50,703 bases of DNA from Cytophagaceae bacterium (GTDB lineage: Bacteria; Bacteroidota; Bacteroidia; Cytophagales; Flexibacteraceae): positions 1-50,703 of the forward strand of contig JAIXYP010000050.1 in NCBI GenBank assembly GCA_027490155.1, written 5' to 3'. Both the position numbers and the translations under genes were made by a program. This document shows, piece after piece, positions 34,426-43,947 of this stretch (position 1 is its first letter; every line of letters begins with the position of its first letter). Below the pieces are notes generated by a model. The model searched no databases and had not been told where the DNA came from. It was given only the letters and a program-made list of their open reading frames with translations.

Positions 34426-34959
34426 CTAAAACGGTAGGTCGTCGTTGTCCTGCTGATTAGAGCCACCACCCGTAGAGTATTGGCTGTTGCCTGCCAATGG
34501 ATCATGTGCAACTGCGGACTGGTGGGACTGAGGTGCTGTGCTGTAGGTGGATGGGGAAGAAGCAACATTACTATTAAAAGCACTCGATGGAGCTCCTGGA
34601 GGAGGAAGCTGTGACCGACCATCAGAATTTGGGCCACCCAAAAGGACAAAGTCCGATGCTCGAACATCAAGACCAAATCGTTCCTTGCCCGAGGCAGCAT
34701 CTTGCCAAGTACGTACCGTGAGCTTGCCTTCGATCATGATCTGGGCACCACGCTTAACGTAGTTCATGATAACGTCTGCACGCTGACCCCAAACGCCAAT
34801 CCGGAACCAATCTGTTTTTTCGACACGCTGGCCATTGCGGTCATTGTAGCTTTCGTTTACAGCAACCGAAAACTCAGCAACCTTGCTTTGCTCAAACACC
34901 TTGAGCTGAGGGTCAGAACCTACGTTACCCACAAGGGTGATTTTATTATAACTTGCCAT
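34426..34959 (-). CDS. ssb: Single-stranded DNA-binding protein
   Basis: 177-residue SSB. OB-fold from the start (MASYNKITLVGNVGSDPQLK) to about residue 105, with FSVAVNESYNDRNGQRVEKTDWFRIGVWG. A low-complexity Pro/Ser/Asn/Gln linker and the acidic C-terminal tip ending DNDDLPF follow; the tip recruits replication and repair partners. The longest frame has 16 extra hydrophobic residues from 35007 that do not belong to the family. It lies downstream of mutY on the same strand with a gap of about 156 bases. Confidence 0.95.
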   Translation of the reverse strand: MASYNKITLVGNVGSDPQLKVFEQSKVAEFSVAVNESYNDRNGQRVEKTDWFRIGVWGQRADVIMNYVKRGAQIMIEGKLTVRTWQDAASGKERFGLDVRASDFVLLGGPNSDGRSQLPPPGAPSSAFNSNVASSPSTYSTAPQSHQSAVAHDPLAGNSQYSTGGGSNQQDNDDLPF

Positions 34960-35115
34960 AAGGTCAATCGTAAAGACTAGGATTGTAAAGAGGTATATCA
35001 GGATCAACGATTAGGCCGTCAACACAGTGCCGATTTTCTAACCATCGATAACTTGCACAAAGTAACACGCTTAGTGCCAAAGTCAAAAAAATCACCTATA
35101 ATCTCAGCTACCAAT

Positions 35116-36291
35116 CTACCAAGATGCGATGCTAACACTAGCCAAAAACTTACTTAGCAGAACTGGTTTGGGCACTGCCTCAAGAGCTGCTTGGTCAAGA
35201 TACTGATAGCCTAAATTGGTCAAAAAATGGGTCAGAGGCTCTAAATCGACACTTTTTGCAATATCCAGAATATAAAAATTGGCCAGAATTGTTTGGTGTG
35301 TAAGTTGGTGTTTAGGAGCTAGCCATTTCCGAATTGGTAGATTCGGCAATAACAAAGACCACAAGTTTTCTTGCCCAGCTGGTATGGTCGTTTCGGCTAC
35401 ATCGCTTAGCTCTTTCCAGTCCATATCCTTTGCTGTCTCTAGCACCGGCAACTCCCAAAGGCCATGCCAAATGCCTTTGCCATCGCGCATCCGAAGCCAA
35501 AGACCGACACCATCCGCTGTAATGGCCACGTAGTGGAGGTATCGGACTTGCTGCTTGATCTTTATATTTTTGACTGGCAATGCCTCGATCTTTTGGTTTT
35601 GTCGTGCGAAACAATCGACAGCCACAGGGCAGGCAGGACAGTTAGGTTTGTTGGGGGTACAGATGGTCGCCCCTAGGTCCATCATCCCTTGGTTAAAGTC
35701 TGAGGCTTGACCGGCTGGTAGTAGCTGCTGGCCAAATGCCTGAAAAAGGCCTCGAGCCTGCGAGGCTGCTATGTCTTGGGAAATCCCGAAACAGCGGGCC
35801 AATACACGATACACGTTACCATCGATCGTCACGACATCCTGCCCACCAGCTATACTGGCAATTGCGGCAGCCGTGTAGGGACCAATCCCTTTGAGGCCTA
35901 ATAACAGGTCATAATCTAGTGGCATTTGCCCCCCATGGTCGGTAACAACCTGGCGAGCAGTGGCATGTAACGCTCTTGCACGGCTGTAGTATCCTAGGCC
36001 TTGCCAAAGCCGTAGAACATCTTGTTCGGAAGCTGATGCAAGGTTTGTGATTGTGGGGTAAGTCTCTATAAAACGGTGGTAGTAGGCAGTGCCCTGATCG
36101 ATTCTGGTTTGCTGCAGTATAACTTCTGACAACCAAGTGAAGTAGGCATTATTAACATCACGCCATGGCAAATCTCTTTTGTGGGACCGGTACCAGCTGA
36201 TGATTGCTCTTGACCAACTGATGTTAGGTGCACTTGCGGCTAGGGAAAGAATGGAATCCGGCTGCTGAGGCTGGGAGTTAGGTTTGGTCAA
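35116..36291 (-). CDS. mutY: A/G-specific adenine glycosylase
   Basis: Removes adenine mispaired with 8-oxoguanine. Helix-hairpin-helix glycosylase domain: DLPWRDVNNAYFTWLSEVILQQTR with the catalytic Glu, LLGLKGIGPYTAAAIASIAGG, and VTIDGNVYRV with the catalytic Asp. The 4Fe-4S loop is CTPNKPNCPACPVAVDC, with all four Cys. The C-terminal NUDIX-like domain recognises the oxidised guanine. There is no ATG before the conserved part: TTG at 36291 gives MTKPNSQ, while the longest frame uses TTG at 36393; the true start is uncertain. Confidence 0.93.
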   Translation of the reverse strand: MTKPNSQPQQPDSILSLAASAPNISWSRAIISWYRSHKRDLPWRDVNNAYFTWLSEVILQQTRIDQGTAYYHRFIETYPTITNLASASEQDVLRLWQGLGYYSRARALHATARQVVTDHGGQMPLDYDLLLGLKGIGPYTAAAIASIAGGQDVVTIDGNVYRVLARCFGISQDIAASQARGLFQAFGQQLLPAGQASDFNQGMMDLGATICTPNKPNCPACPVAVDCFARQNQKIEALPVKNIKIKQQVRYLHYVAITADGVGLWLRMRDGKGIWHGLWELPVLETAKDMDWKELSDVAETTIPAGQENLWSLLLPNLPIRKWLAPKHQLTHQTILANFYILDIAKSVDLEPLTHFLTNLGYQYLDQAALEAVPKPVLLSKFLASVSIASW

Positions 36292-36393
36292 GATCGTGAG
36301 GAGTTGTTTGTAGAAGGGGCAGGTGTGAGCCAAGCAGATTTGGGCACTTCTAACACTTGGTACAATTAGGGAACTAACTAGCTTAATAGGCAA

Positions 36394-36802
36394 CGGAGCA
36401 AGAAACTACCACTACTAAATGACAGGGGCTTCCTATAATGCCCCTAAACCGCTAATCAATAACACGTAACGTATAAACAAAGTTATACCTAAGGGGCAAC
36501 TGATACATTCTAACAATAGGTCCTTACCTCACCATTTTTTTGTGTTAGGTCCAGATCTCATGCCTGCAATGCAATGGAGAAGAGAACAAATCAAACCTGA
36601 ATGACGGTTACCGAAATAACCTAAAATGGCCTCAAAAATAGGATTATACCTTATAATTGCATGTGCAACACGGACTTTGTGGTAGGTCTTGAGTACAATT
36701 TTGAAAAAAACATAATCAATATTGGGGCTTTCAGTATTGCCGATTAGGAAGATTTACTACATTTGCACCCCTTTAACGCATTGAAATTCAAGAAATTAGA
36801 AC
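36394..36802. promoter_or_regulatory. Divergent intergenic region between mutY and the HU gene
   Basis: 409 bases without a coding frame I can support. On the minus strand a -7 box TAACTTTG at 36485-36478 fits mutY. On the plus strand TTG (36737-36739), 18 bases, then TACATTTG (36758-36765) fits the HU gene. No RNA gene was recognised. Confidence 0.55.
36758..36765 (+). promoter_or_regulatory. -7 box of the HU gene
   Basis: TACATTTG with TTG 18 bases upstream (36737-36739); the leader is about 31 bases. Confidence 0.6.
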
Positions 36803-37144
36803 ATGACCAAGGCTGAAGTTATATCGCAGATATGCGAAAAAACTGGTATAGAGCGAACTGATGTTACAGAATCAGTTGAGCGATTTTTGGAAGTAGTAAA
36901 AGAGGCCATGGCCAAAGGCGAAAACGTCTATATCCGTGGTTTCGGCAGTTTTGTCAACAAGAAACGTGCCCCAAAATTGGCCCGCAACATCTTGGCCAAA
37001 GAAACGATGCTGGTTCCGGCACACTACACCCCCACTTTTAAGCCTAGCGACGTGTTTGTGGACATGGTCAAGGAATCAAGTTTTATGAAGGCCCTGATCG
37101 ATAGCCCTGAGCAAGTTAAAACCAAGACCAAAAAGACTGCCTAG
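36803..37144 (+). CDS. HU/IHF-family DNA-binding protein
   Basis: Nucleoid-associated DNA-bending protein. The first 90 residues are a standard HU fold: dimer helices MTKAEVISQICEKTGIERTDVTESVERFL, core VYIRGFGSFVNKKR, then the DNA-binding arm in which the tip reads KETMLVPAHYTPTFKPS (usual HU has RNPxTG; Pro is retained). A C-terminal extension of about 20 residues with a Lys/Thr tail (KTKTKKTA) is beyond standard HU. Divergent from mutY; a hairpin terminator follows at 37224-37263. Confidence 0.93.
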   Translation: MTKAEVISQICEKTGIERTDVTESVERFLEVVKEAMAKGENVYIRGFGSFVNKKRAPKLARNILAKETMLVPAHYTPTFKPSDVFVDMVKESSFMKALIDSPEQVKTKTKKTA

Positions 37145-37223
37145 GTTTTTGGTGGTTTAAGCTGGTGCCAAATCTAGAATCGTAAGCCAGTTCAAAACCC
37201 TAAAGCCAGTCGCTCTGTTATAG

Positions 37224-37263
37224 AGGCCAAGACAATGCTGAAAATCCAGCGTAGTCTTGGCCT
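37224..37263 (+). terminator. Terminator-like hairpin after the HU gene
   Basis: 10-bp outer stem AGGCCAAGAC (37224-37233) / GTCTTGGCCT (37254-37263), with an inner GCTG/CAGC stem, followed by TCTCGTTTAT. The ATG at 37235 used by the longest SDR frame lies inside it. Confidence 0.6.
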
Positions 37264-37273
37264 TCTCGTTTAT

Positions 37274-37987
37274 ATGACACTCACCAACAAAAACTATATC
37301 GTCGCTGGTGGCAGCTCTGGCATTGGTCACCAGCTAGCCTCTCTCCTGCTGGACCAAGGTGCCCAAGTCTGGATTCTGAGCCGGCATGCTCCAGATGACC
37401 TAATCGGACGGGGCGCCCAGCACATCATGATCGATTTTGGACAAGCCGTACCATCAGATATCCCTGGCCTGCCTGATTTAGTTGATGGGGTAGCCTATTG
37501 TCCTGGCAACATCAACCTTAAACCATTTGGTCGCATTAGCCAACAGGACTTTGCTAATGACTACCAGCTCAATGTCCTTGGCGCAGTTGGTCTTCTTCAG
37601 GTTACCCATAAACTGCTGCGTAAGTCCGAATCAGCCTCTGTGGTCCTGTTTAGCACAGTGGCCGCCAAACTCGGCATGGGTTTCCACGCTAGCATTGCAG
37701 CAAGTAAGGGTGCAGTAGAAGGGCTAGGTAAAAGCTTGGCCTCCGAATGGGCCCCGCAAAAGATAAGAGTGAACATCATTGCACCATCCTTGACAGATAC
37801 TCCACTAGCCAGTGCCCTATTGAGTACGGACGACAAACGCGAGGCAAGCAACAAACGCCACCCGATTGGGCGCTTTGGTACAGCTGATGATATTGCGCAG
37901 GCAGCACTTTGGCTACTAGGCCCTCATAGCACCTGGGTTACAGGCCAAGTAATAGGTGTCGATGGTGGCATGGGTAGCCTGAAGTAG
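37274..37987 (+). CDS. Atypical short-chain dehydrogenase/reductase (SDR)
   Basis: Rossmann-fold SDR with cofactor loop GGSSGIG at residues 12-18 and the C-terminal segment GQVIGVDGGMGSLK. The catalytic YxxxK is altered: Lys145 is present in AASKGAVEGL but the Tyr position is Ile141. The upstream Ser position is Ser127/Thr128, and the NNAG motif is replaced by YCPGN. Such Tyr-less SDRs exist as a recognised divergent branch, so this may bind nucleotide without classical catalysis. ATG 37274 (MTLTNKNY) is chosen because 37235 lies inside the preceding terminator hairpin. Confidence 0.88.
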   Translation: MTLTNKNYIVAGGSSGIGHQLASLLLDQGAQVWILSRHAPDDLIGRGAQHIMIDFGQAVPSDIPGLPDLVDGVAYCPGNINLKPFGRISQQDFANDYQLNVLGAVGLLQVTHKLLRKSESASVVLFSTVAAKLGMGFHASIAASKGAVEGLGKSLASEWAPQKIRVNIIAPSLTDTPLASALLSTDDKREASNKRHPIGRFGTADDIAQAALWLLGPHSTWVTGQVIGVDGGMGSLK

Positions 37988-38031
37988 TCAAAGCTGACAA
38001 CCAAAAGAGTTACTTCATAATCTATAAAACA

Positions 38032-38068
38032 AAAGCCCTTTGTCAGGATAATCTTGACGAAGGGCTTT
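38032..38068. terminator. Bidirectional terminator between the SDR and S46 peptidase genes
   Basis: 14-bp stem: AAAGCCCTT (38032-38040) with AAGGGCTTT (38060-38068), extended by TGTCA/TGACG, loop of 9 bases. Flanking A and T runs. It separates convergent genes. Confidence 0.85.
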
Positions 38069-38096
38069 GTTGTTTTGGGTAGGTTAAAACTTAGGC

Positions 38097-40472
38097 CTAC
38101 TTGGCAGTTGCCTTGGCTGTTACCTTTTTGGCGGCTGGTTTACCTTTAGCTGCTTTTACTTTGGCAGTTGCAGGATCAACATTGATGGCCGGTGCTGCTG
38201 GGGCCATTGTTGGCAGCGGTACACTAGTTGGTGGTACTACCACAGGGTCCATTCGCTCGACAAGTTTCATCTCATCAACTAAGTGTTTGGCCCCCGCATA
38301 CTTGTCAATAATGAACAAGGTGTACCGGATGTCAACACTTATCGTCCGTTGGAACTCAGGCTCGAAAGCGATATCGCCACTCATCGCTTCCCAGTTGCCA
38401 TCATAGGCGGTGCCGATCAGATCACCGTAGGCATTGATGACTGGGCTACCACTGTTACCACCTGTGATATCGTTATTGCTGATGAAGGAACAAGGCAGTT
38501 TGCCATTCTGACCATAGCGGCCGTAGTCTTTTTTCTGATACAATGCCTTTAGTTTTGCAGGGACGATGAACTCCTCGTTCGTAGGGTCCTCTTTTTCCAT
38601 TACACCATCGAGGGTAGTCAGGTAATCATACTTGACACCATCTTTTGGTTCGTAAGCCAGGACTTGACCATACGTCATCCGCATAGTGCTGTTGGCATTA
38701 GGATAGAACTTGCGGTTTTGGTCGCGTAGCATGGTGCCAGCTACATAGAGCCTGTTTGCCCGGTCAAGGTTGGCTTGGGCTGCAGCAACAGGTTTGGTGA
38801 CTTTTTCTGTATAGGTCATCAGGATATCATTAGCTACCTGAACCAATGGATCTTGAAGTATCTTCTTGGCGTCCCCCTTCTTGAGGGCTTCCATGGCCTT
38901 TTCCTTGGTCGTGAAACTTGATTTCTTGAACACTTCAGCTACGTACTTGTCTACATCACCCTTGTATTTGGTTTTGATGGTGGTTATGACGGCTGGCCAT
39001 TGATCCTCGGCAACGAACTCTTGGTATGCCTTAAGGTGAAGGGCAAAAAGCTTTTCTTCTGTGGGTAGGTTGGACTCCTTAAACATCTCCTCGAGGTTAG
39101 ATTCGAGAGACTTTTTGTTCTTCTCGACATCTTCAGCCTTTGCATCTGCAGCAGATGCTGCGGTTGCCCAGCGGTAGGTCATGACCCCAATTGGGAACGA
39201 AGCAGGACCGTTGCTGGCCCACTCGGAGTAAACCATACGAGCTGCTTGGTATTTCCGGATGGCATCATAGCCTGCTGCAAGGTCTGTCAAGACGGTTCCA
39301 TATTCAGTTTGGCGACCACCTTCTGCTTTCACCCAAATATCAAATGCTTTCTCCTCATCACGTTTTTTGTCAACGACCTTTAAACGCTTGAGACCAGCAG
39401 ACTGGCCGATGAAATACTTCCAGTAATTGCTGATCTGGGCATACTTAGATGCATACATGATCCTGATGGATGGTGTAACATCCATATCCTTTTTCATGAG
39501 GGCCAGTTTGCGCTCCCTGATACTGATACGGGTTGGGTGGCTGATACTAAGGTCAAGGGCCACACCCCAGCTTGTGAGGTAGCGATTGGTACGGCCCGGG
39601 TATCCAAAGATCATCGTAAAGTCTCCTTCCTTGACACCATTGAGCGAAATAGGTAGGTAATGACGTGGCTTAAGAGGCACGTTGTCTGGGCTATACTTGG
39701 CTGGTTTGCCATCTGGCCCCATATAAACACGGAACATGCTGAAGTCGCCAGTGTGACGTGGCCACATCCAGTTATCGGTATCGCCACCATATTTGCCGAC
39801 ACTGCTAGGTGGTGCACCGACCAAACGGACGTCTTCGAACACTTGGTTGACGAACAAGAAGTATTGGTTACCGTCAAAAAACGGCCTGACCGCGGCCTTG
39901 TAGCCGAAGCTGGCCTCTTGTTGCTCAACTTTGGCTTCGATGGCCTTCATGGCAGCACTGATAGCGGCTTTACGCTCTGCCTCACCCATACCTGGGTTAA
40001 CTTTGCTCAACACCTCTGTTGTGACGTCTTCCATCCGAACCAAGAAGGTGACGAACAAACCTGGGTTTGCCTTCTCTTCTTTCTTGTTCATGGCCCAGAA
40101 ACCGTCAGTCAGATAGTCATGCTCGACGCTGCTATGCTGCTGGATGGACTCATAACCGCAATGGTGATTGGTCAGGAGTAGGCCTTCGGGGCTGATGATT
40201 TCGCCTGTGCAGAAGCCTCCAAGTGAAACAATGGCATCCTTGATGCTATGGTTATTTATGCTATAGAGTTCGTCAGCTGTGAGCTTGAGGCCTTTCTTCT
40301 GCATATCCTCGTGGTTGAGCCGCTTAATAAAAAGCGGCAACCACATACCTTCGTCAGGGCTGCTAGCCTGGGCAGATGGGAGGGCGAACTGACTGGTGAC
40401 TAGTAAAGTGGCAGCAGCTAGGCGTTTCCAGCTGAAAACCTTACTGAGCGATCTGGTGAGTGTGTGGGCCAT
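38097..40472 (-). CDS. S46-family dipeptidyl-peptidase, DPP7-like
   Basis: Periplasmic serine exopeptidase that releases N-terminal dipeptides. The signal peptide ends about residue 36 (ALPSAQA). Chymotrypsin-like motifs: His in LLTNHHCGYESI, Asp in GGDTDNWMWPRHTGDF, Ser in ITGGNSGSPV. In the S46 family the residue 18 after the catalytic Ser sets specificity (Arg in DPP11 for Asp/Glu; Gly in DPP7 for hydrophobic). Here it is Gly (TAYDGNWEAM), so DPP7-type preference is predicted. An Ala/Pro/Lys-rich tail of about 50 residues (AAKGKPAAKKVTAKATAK) is unusual. 791 residues. A -7 box is at 40597-40604. Confidence 0.93.
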   Translation of the reverse strand: MAHTLTRSLSKVFSWKRLAAATLLVTSQFALPSAQASSPDEGMWLPLFIKRLNHEDMQKKGLKLTADELYSINNHSIKDAIVSLGGFCTGEIISPEGLLLTNHHCGYESIQQHSSVEHDYLTDGFWAMNKKEEKANPGLFVTFLVRMEDVTTEVLSKVNPGMGEAERKAAISAAMKAIEAKVEQQEASFGYKAAVRPFFDGNQYFLFVNQVFEDVRLVGAPPSSVGKYGGDTDNWMWPRHTGDFSMFRVYMGPDGKPAKYSPDNVPLKPRHYLPISLNGVKEGDFTMIFGYPGRTNRYLTSWGVALDLSISHPTRISIRERKLALMKKDMDVTPSIRIMYASKYAQISNYWKYFIGQSAGLKRLKVVDKKRDEEKAFDIWVKAEGGRQTEYGTVLTDLAAGYDAIRKYQAARMVYSEWASNGPASFPIGVMTYRWATAASAADAKAEDVEKNKKSLESNLEEMFKESNLPTEEKLFALHLKAYQEFVAEDQWPAVITTIKTKYKGDVDKYVAEVFKKSSFTTKEKAMEALKKGDAKKILQDPLVQVANDILMTYTEKVTKPVAAAQANLDRANRLYVAGTMLRDQNRKFYPNANSTMRMTYGQVLAYEPKDGVKYDYLTTLDGVMEKEDPTNEEFIVPAKLKALYQKKDYGRYGQNGKLPCSFISNNDITGGNSGSPVINAYGDLIGTAYDGNWEAMSGDIAFEPEFQRTISVDIRYTLFIIDKYAGAKHLVDEMKLVERMDPVVVPPTSVPLPTMAPAAPAINVDPATAKVKAAKGKPAAKKVTAKATAK

Positions 40473-40596
40473 GTGGCTTTTACGAATTGTGGGGATTGAG
40501 GTGGTAAGAATAGGTAAGGTTAAGCTAGGATGTGGGGCAGCAAGGCAATCCTGATACCAGTGGAGAATGCTTACAGAGTGGATTTCCTGGTCTGGG

Positions 40597-40604
40597 CAAA
40601 CTTA
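40597..40604 (-). promoter_or_regulatory. -7 box of the S46 peptidase gene
   Basis: Minus strand reads TAAGTTTG, about 125 bases before the ATG. It lies just past the end of the small membrane protein gene. Confidence 0.4.
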
Positions 40605-40620
40605 TTTAGGATTCTGAGGA

Positions 40621-40875
40621 TTAGTTGTGCTTGCCAAGACGACTATTTGGATCAGACTTGCGGGCGCCGAGTCTGTCACGATAGATGATAGCAAAGATGG
40701 CCTTAATGATCTTGCGGGCATTAACCCAGGTCATTAACAGGATTATAAATATCCCAAAGTAGGCCAATTCTAGGATCCCGGTTTCGGTCTCTGTGATGAA
40801 CAAGAGGCCAATAACCAAGCCGATGAATAACAGCAAATAGCCGAAAACCATCGTTAATATTTGTTGTCGTGTCAT
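40621..40875 (-). CDS. Small two-helix membrane protein
   Basis: 84-residue protein with two hydrophobic helices (about residues 8-26 and 34-50) and a basic C-terminal tail (IIYRDRLGARKSDPNSRLGKHN). ATG start. I do not recognise a family. It lies between nrdA and the S46 gene on the same strand and is separated from nrdA by a hairpin terminator; no promoter box was found in the 114-base gap. Confidence 0.65.
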   Translation of the reverse strand: MTRQQILTMVFGYLLLFIGLVIGLLFITETETGILELAYFGIFIILLMTWVNARKIIKAIFAIIYRDRLGARKSDPNSRLGKHN

Positions 40876-40923
40876 GTATTGTTTGGTGCTTGTGTTGGCA
40901 GTATGATGCCTAAATTAACAAAA

Positions 40924-40961
40924 GGCAAGGCGATGTTACCAAAAAATAACATCGCCTTGCC
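40924..40961 (-). terminator. Hairpin terminator after nrdA
   Basis: Perfect 15-bp stem GGCAAGGCGATGTTA (40924-40938) with its complement (40947-40961), loop of 8 bases. On the minus strand it is followed by TTTGTTAATTT. It begins 29 bases past the nrdA stop. Confidence 0.85.
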
Positions 40962-40989
40962 CACATATTTTAACATTGAAAAGCATCAA

Positions 40990-43359
40990 CTAGCCCGAAC
41001 ATGCCTCGCAAGCATCCGGATTGTCCAAAGAACATACCATATCTGCGGTATTTTGTTCGGTACTGCTTAGGACCGGAATCAACTCTTGAGTCGCTTGTTT
41101 TTCGACAGTGAACTGGATTGGATCAGCAGCTGCTTGGGTACGGAGGTAGTACATGCCTGTTTTAAGTCCTTTGCGCCACGCATAGAAGTGCATACTGGTC
41201 AGCTTGCCATAGTTAGGCTCGCCGATGTGGATGTTGAGCGACTGACTTTGACAGATGTAGGCACCACGGTCGGCAGCCATATCGATGATTGCCTTCTGCG
41301 ATATTTCCCAAACCGTTCGGTACAAATCTTTGATGTGCTGCGGGATGGCAGGGATGGATTGGATCGACCCTTTGGCACGGATAAGATCCGTTTTCATTTG
41401 GTCGTTCCAGAGCCCAAGCTCAACTAGATCCTTCAGGAGATGGCGATTGACGACTGTGAACTCGCCAGACAGCACACGACGGTTGTAGATGTTGCTGGTG
41501 TAAGGCTCGAAACACTCGTTGTTACCCAAGATCTGGCTAGTGCTTGCGGTTGGCATCGGTGCGACAAGCAAGGAGTTACGTACGCCGACCTTTTTGACCT
41601 TTTGTTTTAGGCTATCCCAGTCCCAACGACCACTGTCTGGCGTTACACCCCACATGTCGAATTGGAAGATACCTTTGGACACAGGCGAACCTGGGAAGGT
41701 TTCGTAGGGTCCTTGTTTTTCCGCCAGCTCCATCGAGGCTTCCATCGCTGCGAAGTAGATGGTCTCGAAGATGTCCTTATTCAAGCCACGAGCTTCTGGG
41801 CCATCAAATGGCATCCTGAGTTTGATAAACGCATCAGCTAGTCCTTGCACACCAAGGCCGATAGGTCTATGGCGTGTGTTGCTGCGGCGTGCTTCCTCGA
41901 TAGGATAATAGTTGATGTCGATAATCCTGTTCAGGTTCTTGGTCGCAACCTTCGTGACCCTGTATAGGTGATCATGATCGAACTTGCCGTTCTGGATGAA
42001 CTTAGGCAAAGCCAAAGAGGCTAGGTTACATACAGCGACCTCATTCTCGTCTGTGTACTCGATGATCTCGGTGCAAAGGTTGCTGCTCTTGATCGTACCC
42101 AGATTTTTCTGGTTGCTTTTACGGTTGGCAGCATCCTTATAGAGCATATAAGGGGTTCCAGTCTCCGTTTGCGACTCGATGACTTTGTACCACAGATCTT
42201 GTGCCTTAATGACTTTACGAGCACGACCTTCGCGCTCATAGCGCTCATACAACTTCACGAATTCCTCGCCATGGCAATCTGCTAGGCCAGGGGCTTCGTG
42301 TGGGCAAAAGAGGGACCAAGTTTCGTTAGCCTCAACACGCTCCATGAAAAGATCTGGAATCCAGAGTGCATAGAACAAGTCACGGGCGCGGAGTTCCTCT
42401 TTGCCGTGGTTCTTGCGCAGGTCTAGGAACTCGTTAATATCAGCATGCCATGGCTCAATATAGATAGCAAAAGCACCTTTGCGTTTGCCACCGCCTTGAT
42501 CGACATAGCGGGCTGTATCGTTGAACACTCGCAACATCGGGATAATGCCGTTGCTGGCTCCGTTGGTCCCTTTGATGTAGGAGCCAGTGGCACGGATGTT
42601 ATGGATAGATAGGCCGATACCACCAGCACTTTGGGAAATCTTGGCGCACTGCTTAAGTGTATCATAAATCCCGTCGATGCTGTCGCTCTTCATCGTGAGC
42701 AAGAAGCAGGATGAAAGTTGTGGTTTTGGCGTGCCAGCGTTAAACAGAGTTGGTGTGGCATGCGTGAACCAGCGCTCCGACATCAAGTTATAAGTTTCAA
42801 TGGCAGCCTCAAGGTCATTGGTATGGATACCGATCGAAACCCGCATGATCATGTGTTGCGGACGCTCAATGACTTTACCCTCCGTTTTGAGGAGGTAACT
42901 ACGCTCTAGGGTTTTGAATCCGAAGTAGTCGTAACCGAAGTCACGGTCATATATAATAGAGCTGTCTAGCAAGGCAGCGTTCTTCTTTACGACATCATAG
43001 ACCTCTTTGCTGATGAGGGAAGCGTTTTCGCCAGTTTTCGGGTCAACGTAGCTGTAGAGTCGCTTGATCGTATTGCTAAAAGACTTGCTAGTCTCTTTAT
43101 GCAGGTTGCTAACTGCAATCCGGGCAGCTAGGATGGCATAATCGGGGTGTTTGGTCGCAAGGCTAGCCGCAAGCTCTGCAGCATAATTATCCAAGTCGGT
43201 AGTGGTGATACCGTCTGTCATGCCTTCAACAACCTTTTTAGCAACCTCAATCGGATCGACGAAGCGCATTTCAAGACCGTAACACAACTTCTCGATCCGT
43301 GCTGTGATCTTGTCAAATTTGACGCTCTCGCGCCGGCCATCTCTCTTTATTACGTACAT
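40990..43359 (-). CDS. nrdA: Ribonucleoside-diphosphate reductase alpha subunit (class I)
   Basis: Large subunit that reduces ribonucleotides for DNA synthesis. N-terminal ATP-cone ([24 protein letters not shown]). Active-site cysteines in [18 protein letters not shown] and VCNLASL; radical-transfer tyrosines near the end ([16 protein letters not shown] region). A C-terminal redox pair CEACSG. Length 789 is typical of the class Ia form. The partner subunit gene nrdB is not in the window. A hairpin terminator follows. Confidence 0.97.
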   Translation of the reverse strand: MYVIKRDGRRESVKFDKITARIEKLCYGLEMRFVDPIEVAKKVVEGMTDGITTTDLDNYAAELAASLATKHPDYAILAARIAVSNLHKETSKSFSNTIKRLYSYVDPKTGENASLISKEVYDVVKKNAALLDSSIIYDRDFGYDYFGFKTLERSYLLKTEGKVIERPQHMIMRVSIGIHTNDLEAAIETYNLMSERWFTHATPTLFNAGTPKPQLSSCFLLTMKSDSIDGIYDTLKQCAKISQSAGGIGLSIHNIRATGSYIKGTNGASNGIIPMLRVFNDTARYVDQGGGKRKGAFAIYIEPWHADINEFLDLRKNHGKEELRARDLFYALWIPDLFMERVEANETWSLFCPHEAPGLADCHGEEFVKLYERYEREGRARKVIKAQDLWYKVIESQTETGTPYMLYKDAANRKSNQKNLGTIKSSNLCTEIIEYTDENEVAVCNLASLALPKFIQNGKFDHDHLYRVTKVATKNLNRIIDINYYPIEEARRSNTRHRPIGLGVQGLADAFIKLRMPFDGPEARGLNKDIFETIYFAAMEASMELAEKQGPYETFPGSPVSKGIFQFDMWGVTPDSGRWDWDSLKQKVKKVGVRNSLLVAPMPTASTSQILGNNECFEPYTSNIYNRRVLSGEFTVVNRHLLKDLVELGLWNDQMKTDLIRAKGSIQSIPAIPQHIKDLYRTVWEISQKAIIDMAADRGAYICQSQSLNIHIGEPNYGKLTSMHFYAWRKGLKTGMYYLRTQAAADPIQFTVEKQATQELIPVLSSTEQNTADMVCSLDNPDACEACSG

Positions 43360-43947
43360 GGTGATTTTTCTGTGAACTGCGTAGAAAACTCCTTTAAATC
43401 TTCGTTTCGCCCCTTTCCGGACGCTCCATTTTACCTGTATTGTGCCTTTGGCTAATCCCTAATACCGTTTGATAAGTTTGGGGTAAGCCGACTGATCAAG
43501 AACCTGTCCTCCAGCACGAAGCGAAAGTTGGCAATAACTGATTTTGGATACAAGTAGGTCCATGCTTTGTTTTTCTGAAAGGGAGCAAAAAAACTTCTAG
43601 TAATGATGGTAGTAATCTACCATATCTTTTTCATAATCAGCAACTAAACCAATTGACCATAAGTGGGAAATTATTTTTGCACACCCCCAAAATACTTAGC
43701 CTTTTGCACTAGTCTTCCACATCCAGGCAAGCCCACAGTCGTAGGACAGAAAATCGTCAAAACTGAAGACTAGTCCCCTACCCTATTGGCCAAGAAAAGT
43801 AAGATTTTGACAATCTGGTACGCCATTTATCCCAAAAAAGATGCCAGCCATCAACAATGTACCTACTTTCGGCCTTATTGACGTATTTTGTCCCTGTTTA
43901 CCTGACATTACATCTAGTCAACCTCATTTTTCAGTAAAAACTTGACC
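43360..43947. other. Long divergent intergenic region between nrdA and the S41 protease gene
   Basis: 588 bases with no coding frame I can support. One plus-strand element, TTG (43653-43655), 16 bases, TATTTTTG (43672-43679), could be the protease promoter, with a leader of about 260 bases. I found no TAnnTTTG box on the minus strand for nrdA, no NrdR-like box, and no riboswitch or small RNA I could recognise. Confidence 0.4.

Noticed and set aside
34960-35007. Hydrophobic N-terminal extension of SSB
   Set aside because: SSB is cytoplasmic and starts at MASYNKITL; the extension is leader sequence read by chance.
43360-43947. Cobalamin riboswitch or NrdR box upstream of nrdA
   Set aside because: I looked for the conserved boxes and could not find them; the region is left unassigned.
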